A DNA stretch of 64,000 nucleotides from Variovorax sp. SG517 (GTDB lineage Bacteria; Pseudomonadota; Gammaproteobacteria; Burkholderiales; Burkholderiaceae_C): the NCBI RefSeq assembly GCF_013376045.1, contig NZ_JABMJG010000008.1, forward strand, positions 310,001-374,000, in the 5' to 3' direction. The notes beneath the pieces are model-generated. The model was not told where the DNA came from. It saw only the letters and a list, made by a program, of their open reading frames with translations, and made no database searches. Positions within the stretch are counted from its first letter, which is position 1; every line of letters begins with the position of its first letter. The position numbers were made by a program, and so were the translations under genes. Of the stretch, positions 25,280-33,673 are shown piece after piece.

Positions 25280-26113
25280 ATGTCTTCCCCTTCGCGCGCG
25301 CCGTCGTGGCTGCGCCGCTTTGCACCGCTGCTCGGCGGCTTCGCCCTGAGCCTGGCGGTGCAGCTTTCCGCCCACGCCGCCGACCTGCGCGTGGGCTTCA
25401 TGCCCGGCCCCTACCGCGATGCCTTCACCAACGGCATCGAGCCCCAGCTGAAGAAGCTGGGCTACACCGTCAAGTACGTCGAATTCAGCCAGGGCGTGCA
25501 GCCCAACGACGCGGTGGAGCGCGGCCAGATCGACGCCAACATCTTCCAGCACACGCTGTACCTCAACGCCACCAACAAGCAGCAGGGCTTCGACCTGGTG
25601 CCGGTGGTGCATGTGCCGACGCCGCCGATGGGCCTTTACTCGCAGCGCCACAAGTCGCTCGACACCGTGCCCGACGGCGCCACGGTCACGCTGCCTTCGG
25701 ACCCGGTGAACGCGGCGCGCGCGCTCAACATCCTCGCGGGCATCGGCTGGGTGACGCTCAAGCCGGGCGTGAGCCCGCTCTCGGTGTCGGAACGCGACAT
25801 CGTGGCCAATCCCAAGCGCCTGAAGCTGGTGCCGCTGGAGGCGGCGCAGGCGCCGCGCTCGCTGGCCGACGCCGACATCGCCGCCGTGCAGGGCAACTTC
25901 GCCATCGCCTCGGGCCTGAAGCTCACCGAGGCGCTGAAGCTGGAGAACATGACGCTGCCCTACGTGAACGTGGTGGCCGTCAAGCGCAGCAACGAGAACG
26001 CGAAGTTCGCGCAGGACATCGCGGCCGCCTACCAGTCGGCCGAATTCCAGCGCTTCTTCAGGGCCAACCCGGCATGGGCCGGCTACCGGCTGCCCGACTA
26101 CTTCTCCCAATGA
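25280..26113 (+). CDS. MetQ/NlpA-family ABC substrate-binding protein
   Basis: 277-residue periplasmic binding protein of the MetQ/NlpA family. The N-terminus has a twin-basic Sec signal ending LSAHAAD with no lipobox Cys, so it is probably soluble. Mature motifs are RVGFMPGPYRDAFTNGIEPQLKK, QPNDAVERGQIDANIFQH and ANPKRLKLVPLEAAQAPRSL. It has no permease or ATPase beside it and overlaps the next gene by ATGA, which codes for a flavin monooxygenase. Together they suggest capture and desulfonation or oxidation of an organosulfur compound, with MetNI as a possible shared transporter. The start at 25280 has CCTGGAG upstream. Confidence 0.9.
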   Translation: MSSPSRAPSWLRRFAPLLGGFALSLAVQLSAHAADLRVGFMPGPYRDAFTNGIEPQLKKLGYTVKYVEFSQGVQPNDAVERGQIDANIFQHTLYLNATNKQQGFDLVPVVHVPTPPMGLYSQRHKSLDTVPDGATVTLPSDPVNAARALNILAGIGWVTLKPGVSPLSVSERDIVANPKRLKLVPLEAAQAPRSLADADIAAVQGNFAIASGLKLTEALKLENMTLPYVNVVAVKRSNENAKFAQDIAAAYQSAEFQRFFRANPAWAGYRLPDYFSQ

Positions 26114-27465
26114 GCCTTTCGAACAACAAGACCGCGCCGCGGCAGCTGCACCTCAACGTCAACATCCTGCATTCGGGCTTCGTGCCCTCGGCGTGGCGCC
26201 TGCCGGAGAGCGATCCGTGGGCCTTCGCCGACGTCCAGCACTACATCCGCACCGCGCAGATCGCCGAGGCGGGCAAGCTCGACGCGGTGTTCCTCGCGGA
26301 CAACGCGGCCATCGTCGACCAGATCCACTTCCGCCCGATCACCGCGCTGGAGCCCACGGTGCTGCTGGCCTGCGTGGCCGCAGCCACCACGCACATCGGA
26401 CTGATCGCCACCGCCTCGACCAGCTACAACGAGCCCTACAACATCGCCCGCCGCTTCGCGACGCTAGACCATGTGAGCGGCGGCCGCGCGGGCTGGAACG
26501 TGGTGACCACGGCCGACCTGCCCTCGGCGCGCAACTTCGGCCTCGACGCCGTGCCCGACCACGCGAAGCGCTACGCGCGCGCCTCGGAGTTCACCGACAT
26601 CGTGAAAGCGCTGTGGGACAGCTGGGAGGACGACGCCTTCGTCGGCGACAAGGCCGGCGGCAGCTTCATCGACACGGCGAAGGTGCAAGCCATTGCGCAT
26701 CGCGGCGAACACTTCGCGGTGCAGGGCCCGCTGAACCTGCCGCGCTCGCCGCAGGGGCACCCGGTGCTGGTGCAGGCCGGAGCTTCGGCCGACGGGCGCG
26801 AGCTGGCGTCGCGCCATGCGGAGGCGGTGTTCTCCGCCTCGCAGTCCTTCGAGGAATCGCTGGCATACGCCCGAGCGCTCAAGACCCGCGCCGCCGAACT
26901 GGGCCGCGGCCCCGACGCGGTGAAGGTGCTCGCGGGCCTGACCACCATCGTCGGCGCCACCGAGGCCGAAGCCATCCGCCGGCGCGACGAGCTGGTGGAC
27001 CTGATTCCCTGGGACTACAGCCTCACGCGCATCGCCGGCACCTTGGGCATCACGCCCGACCGCCTGAAGCTCGACGAGCGCCTGCCCGACAACCTGCCGC
27101 TGCCCGCCAATGGCAACGGCAACCACACCTTCTTCAACGCAGTGGTCGCAGCCGGCCGCACGCACGGCTACACGGTACGCCAGCTGATCCGTGAACTCGC
27201 GGGCGGCGGCGGGCACCGCGTGATCGTGGGCACGCCGGAGCAGATCGCGGACGACATCGAGCGCTGGTTCAGGGCCGGCGCCGCCGACGGCTTCAACCTG
27301 ATGCCCGACGCGCTGCCGCATGGGCTGCAGGATTTTGTCGACGGGGTGGTGCCGATCCTGCAGAAGCGCGGGATCTTTCGCACGGAGTACGAGGGGCGCA
27401 CGCTGCGCGATCACCTTGGCTTGGCACGGCCAGGCGGGCGAGCAGCACAGCGGCTGGCGGCATAG
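26110..27465 (+). CDS. LLM-class flavin-dependent monooxygenase (NtaA/SnaA/DszA family)
   Basis: 451-residue bacterial luciferase-like FMNH2-dependent monooxygenase. It has RQLHLNVNILHSGFVPSAWRLP near the start, SYNEPYNIARRFATLDHVSGGRAGWNVVT (family hallmark; quoted in two parts: SYNEPYNIARRFATL and SGGRAGWNVVT), RYARASEF and the C-terminal LARPGGRAAQ. Family members oxidise nitrilotriacetate, dibenzothiophene sulfone, alkanesulfonates or similar. The pairing with a MetQ-type binding protein favours an organosulfur substrate, but the specific compound cannot be told. No flavin reductase is adjacent. Confidence 0.9.
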   Translation: MSLSNNKTAPRQLHLNVNILHSGFVPSAWRLPESDPWAFADVQHYIRTAQIAEAGKLDAVFLADNAAIVDQIHFRPITALEPTVLLACVAAATTHIGLIATASTSYNEPYNIARRFATLDHVSGGRAGWNVVTTADLPSARNFGLDAVPDHAKRYARASEFTDIVKALWDSWEDDAFVGDKAGGSFIDTAKVQAIAHRGEHFAVQGPLNLPRSPQGHPVLVQAGASADGRELASRHAEAVFSASQSFEESLAYARALKTRAAELGRGPDAVKVLAGLTTIVGATEAEAIRRRDELVDLIPWDYSLTRIAGTLGITPDRLKLDERLPDNLPLPANGNGNHTFFNAVVAAGRTHGYTVRQLIRELAGGGGHRVIVGTPEQIADDIERWFRAGAADGFNLMPDALPHGLQDFVDGVVPILQKRGIFRTEYEGRTLRDHLGLARPGGRAAQRLAA

Positions 27466-27501
27466 GGAGCATTGCGGTTCAGGGGTGCGATCACGCCGAC
27501 G

Positions 27502-27710
27502 GGGTACCTTGCTCCGCGAATGTCCCCCGGCCTTCGGCCTCCTCCTTTATTTCGCTGCGCAAGGCACCCCATCGTCGTGATCGATGGACGCAGCGCTCAT
27601 GCGGCCGTAACAAGCAGAGCGCCCATGTGCACAGGGCGTCGGGTGCTCCCCGCAGCGAAATAAAGGAGGAGGGCCGCAGGCCCGGGGGACATTCGCGGAG
27701 GGGAGTACCC
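27502..27710. repeat. large inverted repeat with ~70-nt arms
   Basis: The left arm (27502-27569) and right arm (27641-27710) are near-perfect reverse complements. The longest shared blocks are CTCCGCGAATGTCCCCC and CCTCCTCCTTTATTTCGCTGCG, joined by GGCCTTCGGCC-like cores that form their own small hairpins. The loop is about 71 nt. It lies exactly between the convergent ends of the monooxygenase gene and the metNIQ run, where it could serve as a two-way terminator. Nothing in it looks coding. It also resembles a mobile non-coding element such as a paired REP or a MITE. Confidence 0.9.
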
Positions 27711-27745
27711 GGCGGCCTGTGCATGCGCCCCGGAAACCACCCGCC

Positions 27746-28096
27746 TCACTCTTCGTCGGCGTCGTTCCCAGTCAGAGCCAGGACTTCTTCGACGAAGCCT
27801 TCGAACAGCGGCAGCGAGGCCGGCAATCCTTCGAGCGATTCGGCTTCACCCGCATCGAAGAAATGCGTCTTGCCCGCTGGAATGGAAGCCCACTCGCCGG
27901 CCTCGAGCAGCAGCCCGATGTAGCCGTCGGCGGTCGGCAGATAGAAGAGCCCCGCGCTGTCGAGCACGCGCTGCCCTTTCTTCCTGCCGCGCCCCCAGCT
28001 CACGCCCTGCCCGGCCAGGTGTTCGGTGATCCAGCCGTCGCACACGTGCGTGTCGCGCCAGCTTCCCTGAGCATCGAATACGGCCAGAACGGGCAT
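27746..28096 (-). CDS. acireductone-dioxygenase-like cupin without the HxHxxxxE motif
   Basis: 116-residue protein whose two ends line up with acireductone dioxygenase (ARD, methionine salvage): TEHLAGQGVSWGR matches the N-terminal helix, and AGLFYLPTADGYIGLLLEAGEWASIPAGKTHFFDAG matches the cupin strand (quoted in part: SIPAGKTHFFDAG). The stretch that should carry HxHxxxxE between them is absent; RKKGQRVLDS bridges the gap in frame. Only the last ligand His (KTHFF) remains. It is 24 nt after metQ, so it looks like the fourth gene of metNIQ. It may be a metal-free regulator or binding protein, or a decayed enzyme. Confidence 0.65.
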   Translation of the reverse strand: MPVLAVFDAQGSWRDTHVCDGWITEHLAGQGVSWGRGRKKGQRVLDSAGLFYLPTADGYIGLLLEAGEWASIPAGKTHFFDAGEAESLEGLPASLPLFEGFVEEVLALTGNDADEE

Positions 28097-28120
28097 GGGG
28101 AGCCTTTCTTGAAAGGAGGA

Positions 28121-28948
28121 TTACTGCAGGAAGCTGGGCTTGGCGTAGCCCTGGAACTTGCTGTCGACCACCGCCTTGAACTCCTTCGAGCGGTAGGCAT
28201 CGGCGATGTCCTTGGCCCACTGGGTGTTCTTGTCGGCGGTCTTCACGGCGACCACATTCAGGTAGTAGTCGGGCGTCTTTTCGAGCACCACGGCCTCGGT
28301 GAGTTTCAGGCCCGAGGAGATCGCGAAGTTGCCGTTGACGATGGCGTACTCGGTGTCGCCGAGCGAGCGCGGCAGCTGGGCGGCTTCGAGCGGAATGAAC
28401 TTCAGCTTCTTCGGGTTCTCGGCCACGTCCTTCTCGGTGGCGCGCAGCGGGTCGATGCCGGTCTTCAGCGTGAGCAGCTTGTTCTGCTCCAGCAGCACCA
28501 GCGCGCGGGCCAGGTTGCTGGGGTCGTTCGGCAGCGTCACGCGGTCGCCTTCCTTCACGTCGGCCAGCGTCTTGCGCTTGGTCGAGTACACGCCCATGGG
28601 CGCGATCGGGCCCTGCACCAGTTCGGCGAGGTCGAGCTTCTGGTCGGCCGCGAACTTCTTCAGGTAGACCTGATGCTGGAAGAAATTGGCGTCGAGCGAA
28701 CCCTGGGCCAGCGCGAGGTTGGGCTGCACGTAGTCGTTGAACTCGACCAGCTTCACCTTGTAGCCCTTCTTCTCGAGGATGGGCACGATGCCGGCCTTGA
28801 GCTGGTCGGTGTTGGAGCCGGCGGTGCCACCGATCACCAGGTTCTTCTTGGCGGGGTCTTGCGCATGGGCCTGCAGCGAGAGGCCGCCCAGGGAAAGGGC
28901 TGCCAGCGACAGGGCGAGAACGGAACGGCGCAGGAAAACGGTCTTCAT
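28121..28948 (-). CDS. metQ: methionine ABC transporter substrate-binding protein MetQ
   Basis: 275-residue NlpA-family binding protein with a signal peptide (cleaved after QAHA; no lipobox). It has NLVIGGTAGSNTDQLKAG, KVKLVEFNDYVQPNLALAQGSLDANFFQH and KKLKFIPLEAAQLPRSL, the normal MetQ pattern. It lies 34 nt after metI, completing metN-metI-metQ. The substrate is probably D/L-methionine or a related sulfur compound. Confidence 0.93.
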   Translation of the reverse strand: MKTVFLRRSVLALSLAALSLGGLSLQAHAQDPAKKNLVIGGTAGSNTDQLKAGIVPILEKKGYKVKLVEFNDYVQPNLALAQGSLDANFFQHQVYLKKFAADQKLDLAELVQGPIAPMGVYSTKRKTLADVKEGDRVTLPNDPSNLARALVLLEQNKLLTLKTGIDPLRATEKDVAENPKKLKFIPLEAAQLPRSLGDTEYAIVNGNFAISSGLKLTEAVVLEKTPDYYLNVVAVKTADKNTQWAKDIADAYRSKEFKAVVDSKFQGYAKPSFLQ

Positions 28949-28982
28949 GAGATTGGAAAAGCTGGAAGGAAAAAGAGAGGAA

Positions 28983-29645
28983 TCAACGCTTGTCGAGCCT
29001 GCGTGCCGTGGCGTTGCCGGCGAATTGCAGGATCTGTACCAGCACCACGAGCAGCGCCACGGTGAGCACCATCACATCGGTCTGGAAACGGTAGTAGCCG
29101 TAGCGGATGGCCAGGTCGCCGATGCCGCCGCCGCCCACCACGCCGGCCACGGCCGAGTACGAGAGGAAGCTCACGGCCAGCACGGTCAGCGCCAGCACCA
29201 GGCCAGAGCGGGCCTCCACCAGCAGCACGCGCCAGACGATCTGCAGCTCGGTGGCGCCCATGGCGTGGGCCGCCTCGATCACGCCGCGCGGCACTTCGCG
29301 CAGGCACTGGTCGACCAGCCGCGCCAGGTAGGGAATGGCCGCGAACGACAGCGGCACCGCGGCCGCCAGCGGCCCGATGGAAGTGCCCGCGATCACTCGC
29401 GTGAACGGCACCAGCGCCACCAGCAGGATGATGAAGGGGAACGAGCGCACCGTGTTCACCAGCCAGTTGAGCACCAGGAACGCCGGCTTGTTCTCCAGCG
29501 ACTGGCCTGGGCCCAGCAGGAACAGCAGGATGCCCAGCGGACCGCCGATCAGCACGGCAGCCGACAGGCCGATGGCCAGCATCATGAAGGTCTGGCCGGT
29601 GGCGACCCACAGCTCGGGAAGGATGGGGGCGATGTTCTCAAACAT
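28983..29645 (-). CDS. metI: methionine ABC transporter permease MetI
   Basis: 220-residue inner-membrane permease with five or so membrane segments and the EAA loop GVIEAAHAMGATELQIVWRV, the contact site for MetN. SYSAVAGVVGGGGIGDLAIRYGYYR near the end is the MetI signature (quoted in part: AGVVGGGGIGDLAIRYGYYR). The ATG at 29645 overlaps the end of metN by 8 nt, which fits translational coupling; the longer frame to 29666 is not needed. Confidence 0.95.
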   Translation of the reverse strand: MFENIAPILPELWVATGQTFMMLAIGLSAAVLIGGPLGILLFLLGPGQSLENKPAFLVLNWLVNTVRSFPFIILLVALVPFTRVIAGTSIGPLAAAVPLSFAAIPYLARLVDQCLREVPRGVIEAAHAMGATELQIVWRVLLVEARSGLVLALTVLAVSFLSYSAVAGVVGGGGIGDLAIRYGYYRFQTDVMVLTVALLVVLVQILQFAGNATARRLDKR

Positions 29646-30510
29646 AGGCCAGCTCCTGTGCGCCAACCTGGGCAGACGGCTGCGCGGAACGCGATTCGCG
29701 CGCCTCGCGCTCGCGGCGGCGCACCAGCTCGTCGATCTCGCGGCCCAGCGCGGTCTTGCGTTCGGCCTCGCCGGCCGCGTCGACCGCGAACTGCTCCACC
29801 AGCCGGCCCTTTTCGAGGATGGCCACGTTGCGGCACAGCACCTCGACCACCGACAGCTCGTGCGTGACGATCACGATGGTCACGCCGATCTTCTGGTTGA
29901 TGTCGCGCAGCGTCTCCAGCAGCGAGCGTGTGGTTTCGGAGTCGAGCGCCGAGGTGGGCTCGTCGCACAGCAGCACCTGCGGGCGCGGCGCCAGCGCGCG
30001 GGCGATGGCCACGCGCTGCTTCTGGCCGCCGGAAAGCTGGGCCGGGTAGGTGTCGATCTTCTCGGCCAGGCCGACCAGGGCCAGGCACTCGCGCACGCGC
30101 GCGTCGATCTCGGCCTTGGAGTGGCGGCCGTGGATCTTCAGCGGGAAGGCCACGTTGTCGAACACCGTGGCGTTCTGCAGCAGGTTGAACTGCTGGAAGA
30201 TCATGCCGATGTTCTGGCGCGTGTCGCGCAGTTCGCTGCGCGAGAGCGTGGTGAGGTCGCGCCCGCCGACGAAGACGCGGCCCGCGTCGGGCCGCTCCAG
30301 CAGGTTGATGAGGCGCAGCAGCGTGGACTTGCCGGCGCCGCTCTTGCCGATCAGGCCGAACACGTCGCCCTGCTGGATGTCGAGCGACAGCGACTGCACG
30401 GCGTCGAACACCTCGCCGTTGGGCAAGGCGAAGGATTTCTGCACCGATTGGAGACGGATGACTGGCGCCGCGTGATCGCCGCGGCCCTGGTCAGGCGTAG
30501 GGTGGGTCAT
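29638..30510 (-). CDS. metN: methionine ABC transporter ATP-binding protein MetN
   Basis: 290-residue ABC ATPase: Walker A GLIGKSGAGKSTLLR, Q-loop MIFQQFNLLQ, signature LSGGQKQRVAIARAL, Walker B VLLCDEPTSALD and switch His in VIVTHEL. The C-terminus is short and Arg/Glu-rich and lacks the full C2 regulatory domain (ACT-like) of E. coli MetN, so methionine trans-inhibition may be absent. I start at the ATG at 30510 (MTHPTPDQGRGD); the upstream extension to 30606 runs through the divergent promoter region. Confidence 0.93.
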   Translation of the reverse strand: MTHPTPDQGRGDHAAPVIRLQSVQKSFALPNGEVFDAVQSLSLDIQQGDVFGLIGKSGAGKSTLLRLINLLERPDAGRVFVGGRDLTTLSRSELRDTRQNIGMIFQQFNLLQNATVFDNVAFPLKIHGRHSKAEIDARVRECLALVGLAEKIDTYPAQLSGGQKQRVAIARALAPRPQVLLCDEPTSALDSETTRSLLETLRDINQKIGVTIVIVTHELSVVEVLCRNVAILEKGRLVEQFAVDAAGEAERKTALGREIDELVRRREREARESRSAQPSAQVGAQELAYV

Positions 30511-30751
30511 GGAGAAGAAGCGCGGCCCGCGCGGGTGGCGCAGGTCGCGTAGGTTCGCAAAAAGGTGCCGAGTATGAAAAGAAACGCAGCGAAAGGGAAC
30601 GAACAAAAAGGATGCTGTTTATACGAATATGCACATAAGAGAAGTCTGTGGCGAGCGCGACATGCCATATCGATATGCAGATTGGTTCGTTCCCTTCCGC
30701 CCCGGGCAATGCCACATTCGCGCCTTCGTTTTTTTCGATTCGCGCAAGCAC
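30511..30751. promoter_or_regulatory. divergent metN / metQ control region
   Basis: 241 AT-richer nt between two divergent transport genes. Features seen: a perfect 12-nt inverted repeat AAGGGAACGAAC (30593-30604) with GTTCGTTCCCTT (30685-30696), 80 nt apart; a perfect 12-nt palindrome CATATCGATATG at 30666-30677; and TATACGAATATG near 30621. The palindrome is a plausible operator for a LysR-type sulfur regulator. No experimental assignment can be made from sequence alone. Confidence 0.55.
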
Positions 30752-31564
30752 ATGCATACCAATTTCCGCCGCCGTACCCTCGCCCTCGCCACCCTGGCTG
30801 CCGCCCTCCTCGCCGGCAACACCGCCTTCGCGCAGGACAAGAACACGCTCAAGGTCGGCGTCTCCGTCGGCAACGGCGAGCAGATCTTCGAGGTGGTCAA
30901 GAAGGTCGCCGCCAAGGACGGCCTGAACATCCAGGTCGTGGTGTTCAACGACTACCAGCTGCCCAACGCCGCCCTGGCCTCTGGCGACCTCGACGCCAAC
31001 GCCTTCCAGCACCAGCCCTTCCTGGACAACCAGAACAAGGCGCGCGGCTTCGACATCGTGCCCGTGGGCCTGACCATCACCGCCCCGCTGGGCTTCTATT
31101 CGCGCAAGATCAAGTCCATCGACCAGTTGCCCGACGGCGCCTCGGTCGGCATCCAGAACGACCCGTCCAACGGCAACCGCGCCCTGCTGCTGCTGCAGTC
31201 GGCCGGCCTCATCACGCTGAAGCCCGAGGCGGTGAAGAACAACAACGCCACCCCGCTGGACGTGGTCACCAACCCCAAGAAGCTGAAGCTGGTCGCGCTC
31301 GACGCCGCCCAGCTGCCGCGCTCGCTGGACGACCTGACCATCGCCTCCATCAACAACGACTACGCCGAGAAGGCCGGCCTGTCGCTGAACAAGGACGCGG
31401 TGATCAAGGAATCGCCCAAGAGCCCCTACGCCAACCTGATCGCCGTGCGCCGCGCCGACAAGGACAAGCCCTGGGCCAAGCGCCTCGTCGCGGCCTACCA
31501 GTCGCCGGAGGTGAAGAGCTTCATCGAGACCCAGTTCAAGGGCTCGCTGGTTCCGGCGTTCTGA
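30752..31564 (+). CDS. MetQ/NlpA-family ABC substrate-binding protein (third copy)
   Basis: 270-residue binding protein with a signal peptide (MHTNFRRRTLALATLAAALL, cleaved after AFA) and no lipobox. It has NTLKVGVSVGNGEQIFEVVKK, VVVFNDYQLPNAALASGDLDAN and NPKKLKLVALDAAQLPRSLDD. It is divergent from metN with an intact promoter region, so it may feed the same MetNI transporter with a different ligand. The start at ATG 30752 was chosen over 30629, which would remove the signal peptide context. Confidence 0.92.
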   Translation: MHTNFRRRTLALATLAAALLAGNTAFAQDKNTLKVGVSVGNGEQIFEVVKKVAAKDGLNIQVVVFNDYQLPNAALASGDLDANAFQHQPFLDNQNKARGFDIVPVGLTITAPLGFYSRKIKSIDQLPDGASVGIQNDPSNGNRALLLLQSAGLITLKPEAVKNNNATPLDVVTNPKKLKLVALDAAQLPRSLDDLTIASINNDYAEKAGLSLNKDAVIKESPKSPYANLIAVRRADKDKPWAKRLVAAYQSPEVKSFIETQFKGSLVPAF

Positions 31565-31587
31565 CACGCACCCCGGTTGTCCCCCTT

Positions 31588-31630
31588 GCCCCCTGTGCGC
31601 CCGCGCCGCGCCCCGGGGGCTTTTCTTTTT
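31588..31630 (+). terminator. probable terminator after the third metQ-type gene
   Basis: GCCCCC (31588-31593) pairs with GGGGGC (31615-31620) around a GC-rich loop that can itself pair (CGCG words). It is followed by TTTTCTTTTT. It lies 24 nt after the stop codon. Confidence 0.55.
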
Positions 31631-31689
31631 ACGCTTGACATGTGTCTGAAGGTATCTTTCGGGCTTCATCAACCCGGAGGGTCCTTTCC

Positions 31690-32472
31690 ATGTTCTCTCG
31701 ACGCACCTTTTCCGCCGGCCTGGGCGCCCTCGCGCTGGCCGCCGCGACCACCGCTCCGGCGCAGCCCGCGCTCAGAGAAGCCGGCAACCTGGCGCCCGGC
31801 CAGATCAGCGTGAGCGGCTCGGCCGCCGTGCGCGTGGCGCCGGACGAGGTCTACCTCACGGTCGGCGTCGAGAGCCGGGACAAGAACCTGCAGGTCGCCA
31901 CGACCGACAACCGGGAGCGCATCGCCAAGGCGCTGGCGGTCATCAAGCGCTACGGCATCCCCGAGAAGAGCGTGCAGGTCAACTACATCGACGTCCAGCC
32001 CACGTACGACTACCAGAGCAGCTATACCGTCCCGAAGGCCTACGTGGCCCACAAGAGCATCGGCATCAAGGTGACGAAGCTCGACACCTTCGAGCCGCTG
32101 CTGACCGACCTGTACGCGGTGGGCGTCAACCAGGTCGAGAACATCGAATTCCGCAACACCGACATGCGCAAGCACCGCGACAAGGCCCGCGAGCTGGCGG
32201 TGATCGCGGCGCGCGAGAAGGCCGACGCTCTGACCTCCCAGCTGGGCGTGAAGCGCGGCCGCGCGATGCGCATCAGCGAGAGCTCCGGCTGGAACTGGGG
32301 CGGCTGGGCCGGCCGCTACCGAAACGAGGGCCAGCTGATGCAGCAGAACGTGATGCAGGTCGCCCCGCGCTCCGGCGGCCAGGGCGAAGGCGGAGAAAGC
32401 GCAGAAGGCGACCTGTCGGTCGGCCAGATCAGCATCACGGCCACGATCAGCGTCGACTTCCAGCTTGAATAA
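31690..32472 (+). CDS. SIMPL domain-containing periplasmic protein
   Basis: 260-residue exported protein with a Tat-like/Sec signal (MFSRRTFSAGLGALALAAAT, cleaved after APA). The SIMPL/DUF541 domain begins at GQISVSGSAAVRVAPDEVYLTVGV and ends ISITATISVDFQLE. Relatives include the oxidative-stress protein E. coli YggE. A GGAGG ribosome site lies 10 nt before ATG 31690, which rejects the longer frame at 31642. Function in this organism unknown. Confidence 0.9.
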   Translation: MFSRRTFSAGLGALALAAATTAPAQPALREAGNLAPGQISVSGSAAVRVAPDEVYLTVGVESRDKNLQVATTDNRERIAKALAVIKRYGIPEKSVQVNYIDVQPTYDYQSSYTVPKAYVAHKSIGIKVTKLDTFEPLLTDLYAVGVNQVENIEFRNTDMRKHRDKARELAVIAAREKADALTSQLGVKRGRAMRISESSGWNWGGWAGRYRNEGQLMQQNVMQVAPRSGGQGEGGESAEGDLSVGQISITATISVDFQLE

Positions 32473-32563
32473 CGCTGCTTCCGGGGTCATCTGTCACCCG
32501 TGAGAAAATGGCGGGTTCCCCCGGGACACCCTCCCCTACATAGCAAGACAGTCAGGACACCCC

Positions 32564-33668
32564 ATGGACGCAGAACAAATCAACCAAATCGGCGCAATGC
32601 TCGCGGACCTGAGCGCCCGCACGGTCGATTTACGGAGGTATCTTTGACTACGATGCAAAAGCCGAACGTCTGAGGACGGTCAACGCATCGCTCGAAGATC
32701 CCAACGTCTGGAACGACCCGAAGAAGGCCCAGGAGCTGGGCAAGGAAAAGAAGGCGCTCGACGACGTGGTCGTCACGCTCGACCGGCTCACCAGCGGCCT
32801 GTCGGACAACACCGAGCTCTACGAGATGTCGAAGGAAGACGGCGACATCGCCGGCCTGCAGGCCATCGCCGATGACGCCGCCACGCTCGAAGCCGACATC
32901 AAGCAGCTCGAATTCCGCCGGATGTTCAACAACCCGGCCGACCCGCTGAACGCCTTCATCGACATCCAGGCCGGCGCCGGCGGCACCGAGGCCTGCGACT
33001 GGGCCAGCATGCTGCTGCGCCAGTACACGAAGTACGCCGAGCGCAAGGGCTTCAAGGCCCAGCTCGAGGACGAAACCCCCGGCGACACCGCCGGCATCAA
33101 GAGCGCCACCATCAAGGTGGAAGGCGACTACGCCTTCGGCCTGCTGCGCACCGAAACCGGCGTGCACCGCCTGGTGCGCAAGTCGCCCTTCGACTCCTCG
33201 GGCGGTCGCCACACCAGCTTCGCCAGCATCTTCGTGTACCCGGAGATCGACGACTCCATCGAGATCGAGATCAACCCGGCCGACGTACGCACCGACACCT
33301 TCCGCGCCAGCGGCGCCGGCGGCCAGCACATCAACAAGACCGACTCGGCCGTGCGCCTGACGCACATCCCGACCGGCATCGTGGTGCAGTGCCAGGACGG
33401 CCGCAGCCAGCACAGCAACCGCGACGTGGCCTGGAAGCGCCTGCGCTCGCGCCTGTACGACCACGAGATGCGCAAGCGCCAGGAAGAACAGCAGAAGCTG
33501 GAAGACAGCAAGACCGACGTGGGCTGGGGCCACCAGATCCGCAGCTACGTGCTGGACAACAGCCGCATCAAGGACCTGCGCACCAACGTCGAGGTCTCGG
33601 CCACGCAGAAGGTGCTCGACGGCGACCTCGACGTGTTCATCGAGGCCTCCCTCAAGCAGGGCGTGTGA
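32564..33668 (+). CDS. prfB: peptide chain release factor 2 (programmed +1 frameshift)
   Basis: RF2 releases peptides at UGA and UAA. The zero frame runs 27 codons from ATG 32564 to an in-frame TGA at 32645-32647. A +1 shift then continues from GAC at 32646 to the stop at 33668, giving 367 residues (E. coli RF2 has 365). The class-II anticodon tripeptide SPF is in RKSPFDSSGGRHTSF and the catalytic GGQ is in SGAGGQHINKTDSAVR. The frameshift senses RF2 shortage: slow termination at UGA favours the shift. This is a known autoregulation, not a broken gene. Confidence 0.97.
32633..32648 (+). promoter_or_regulatory. prfB programmed frameshift site
   Basis: CGGAGGTATCTTTGAC: an internal Shine-Dalgarno-like GGAGG, the slippery CTT codon and the UGA stop followed by C, spaced as in the classical RF2 site (AGGGGGTATCTTTGAC in E. 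coli). The ribosome slips from CUU to UUU. Confidence 0.95.
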
Positions 33669-33673
33669 TACCG

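Noticed and set aside
32564..32647. prfB as a pseudogene with a premature stop
   Set aside because: The stop is the programmed frameshift TGA with the classical context; the rest of the gene is intact.
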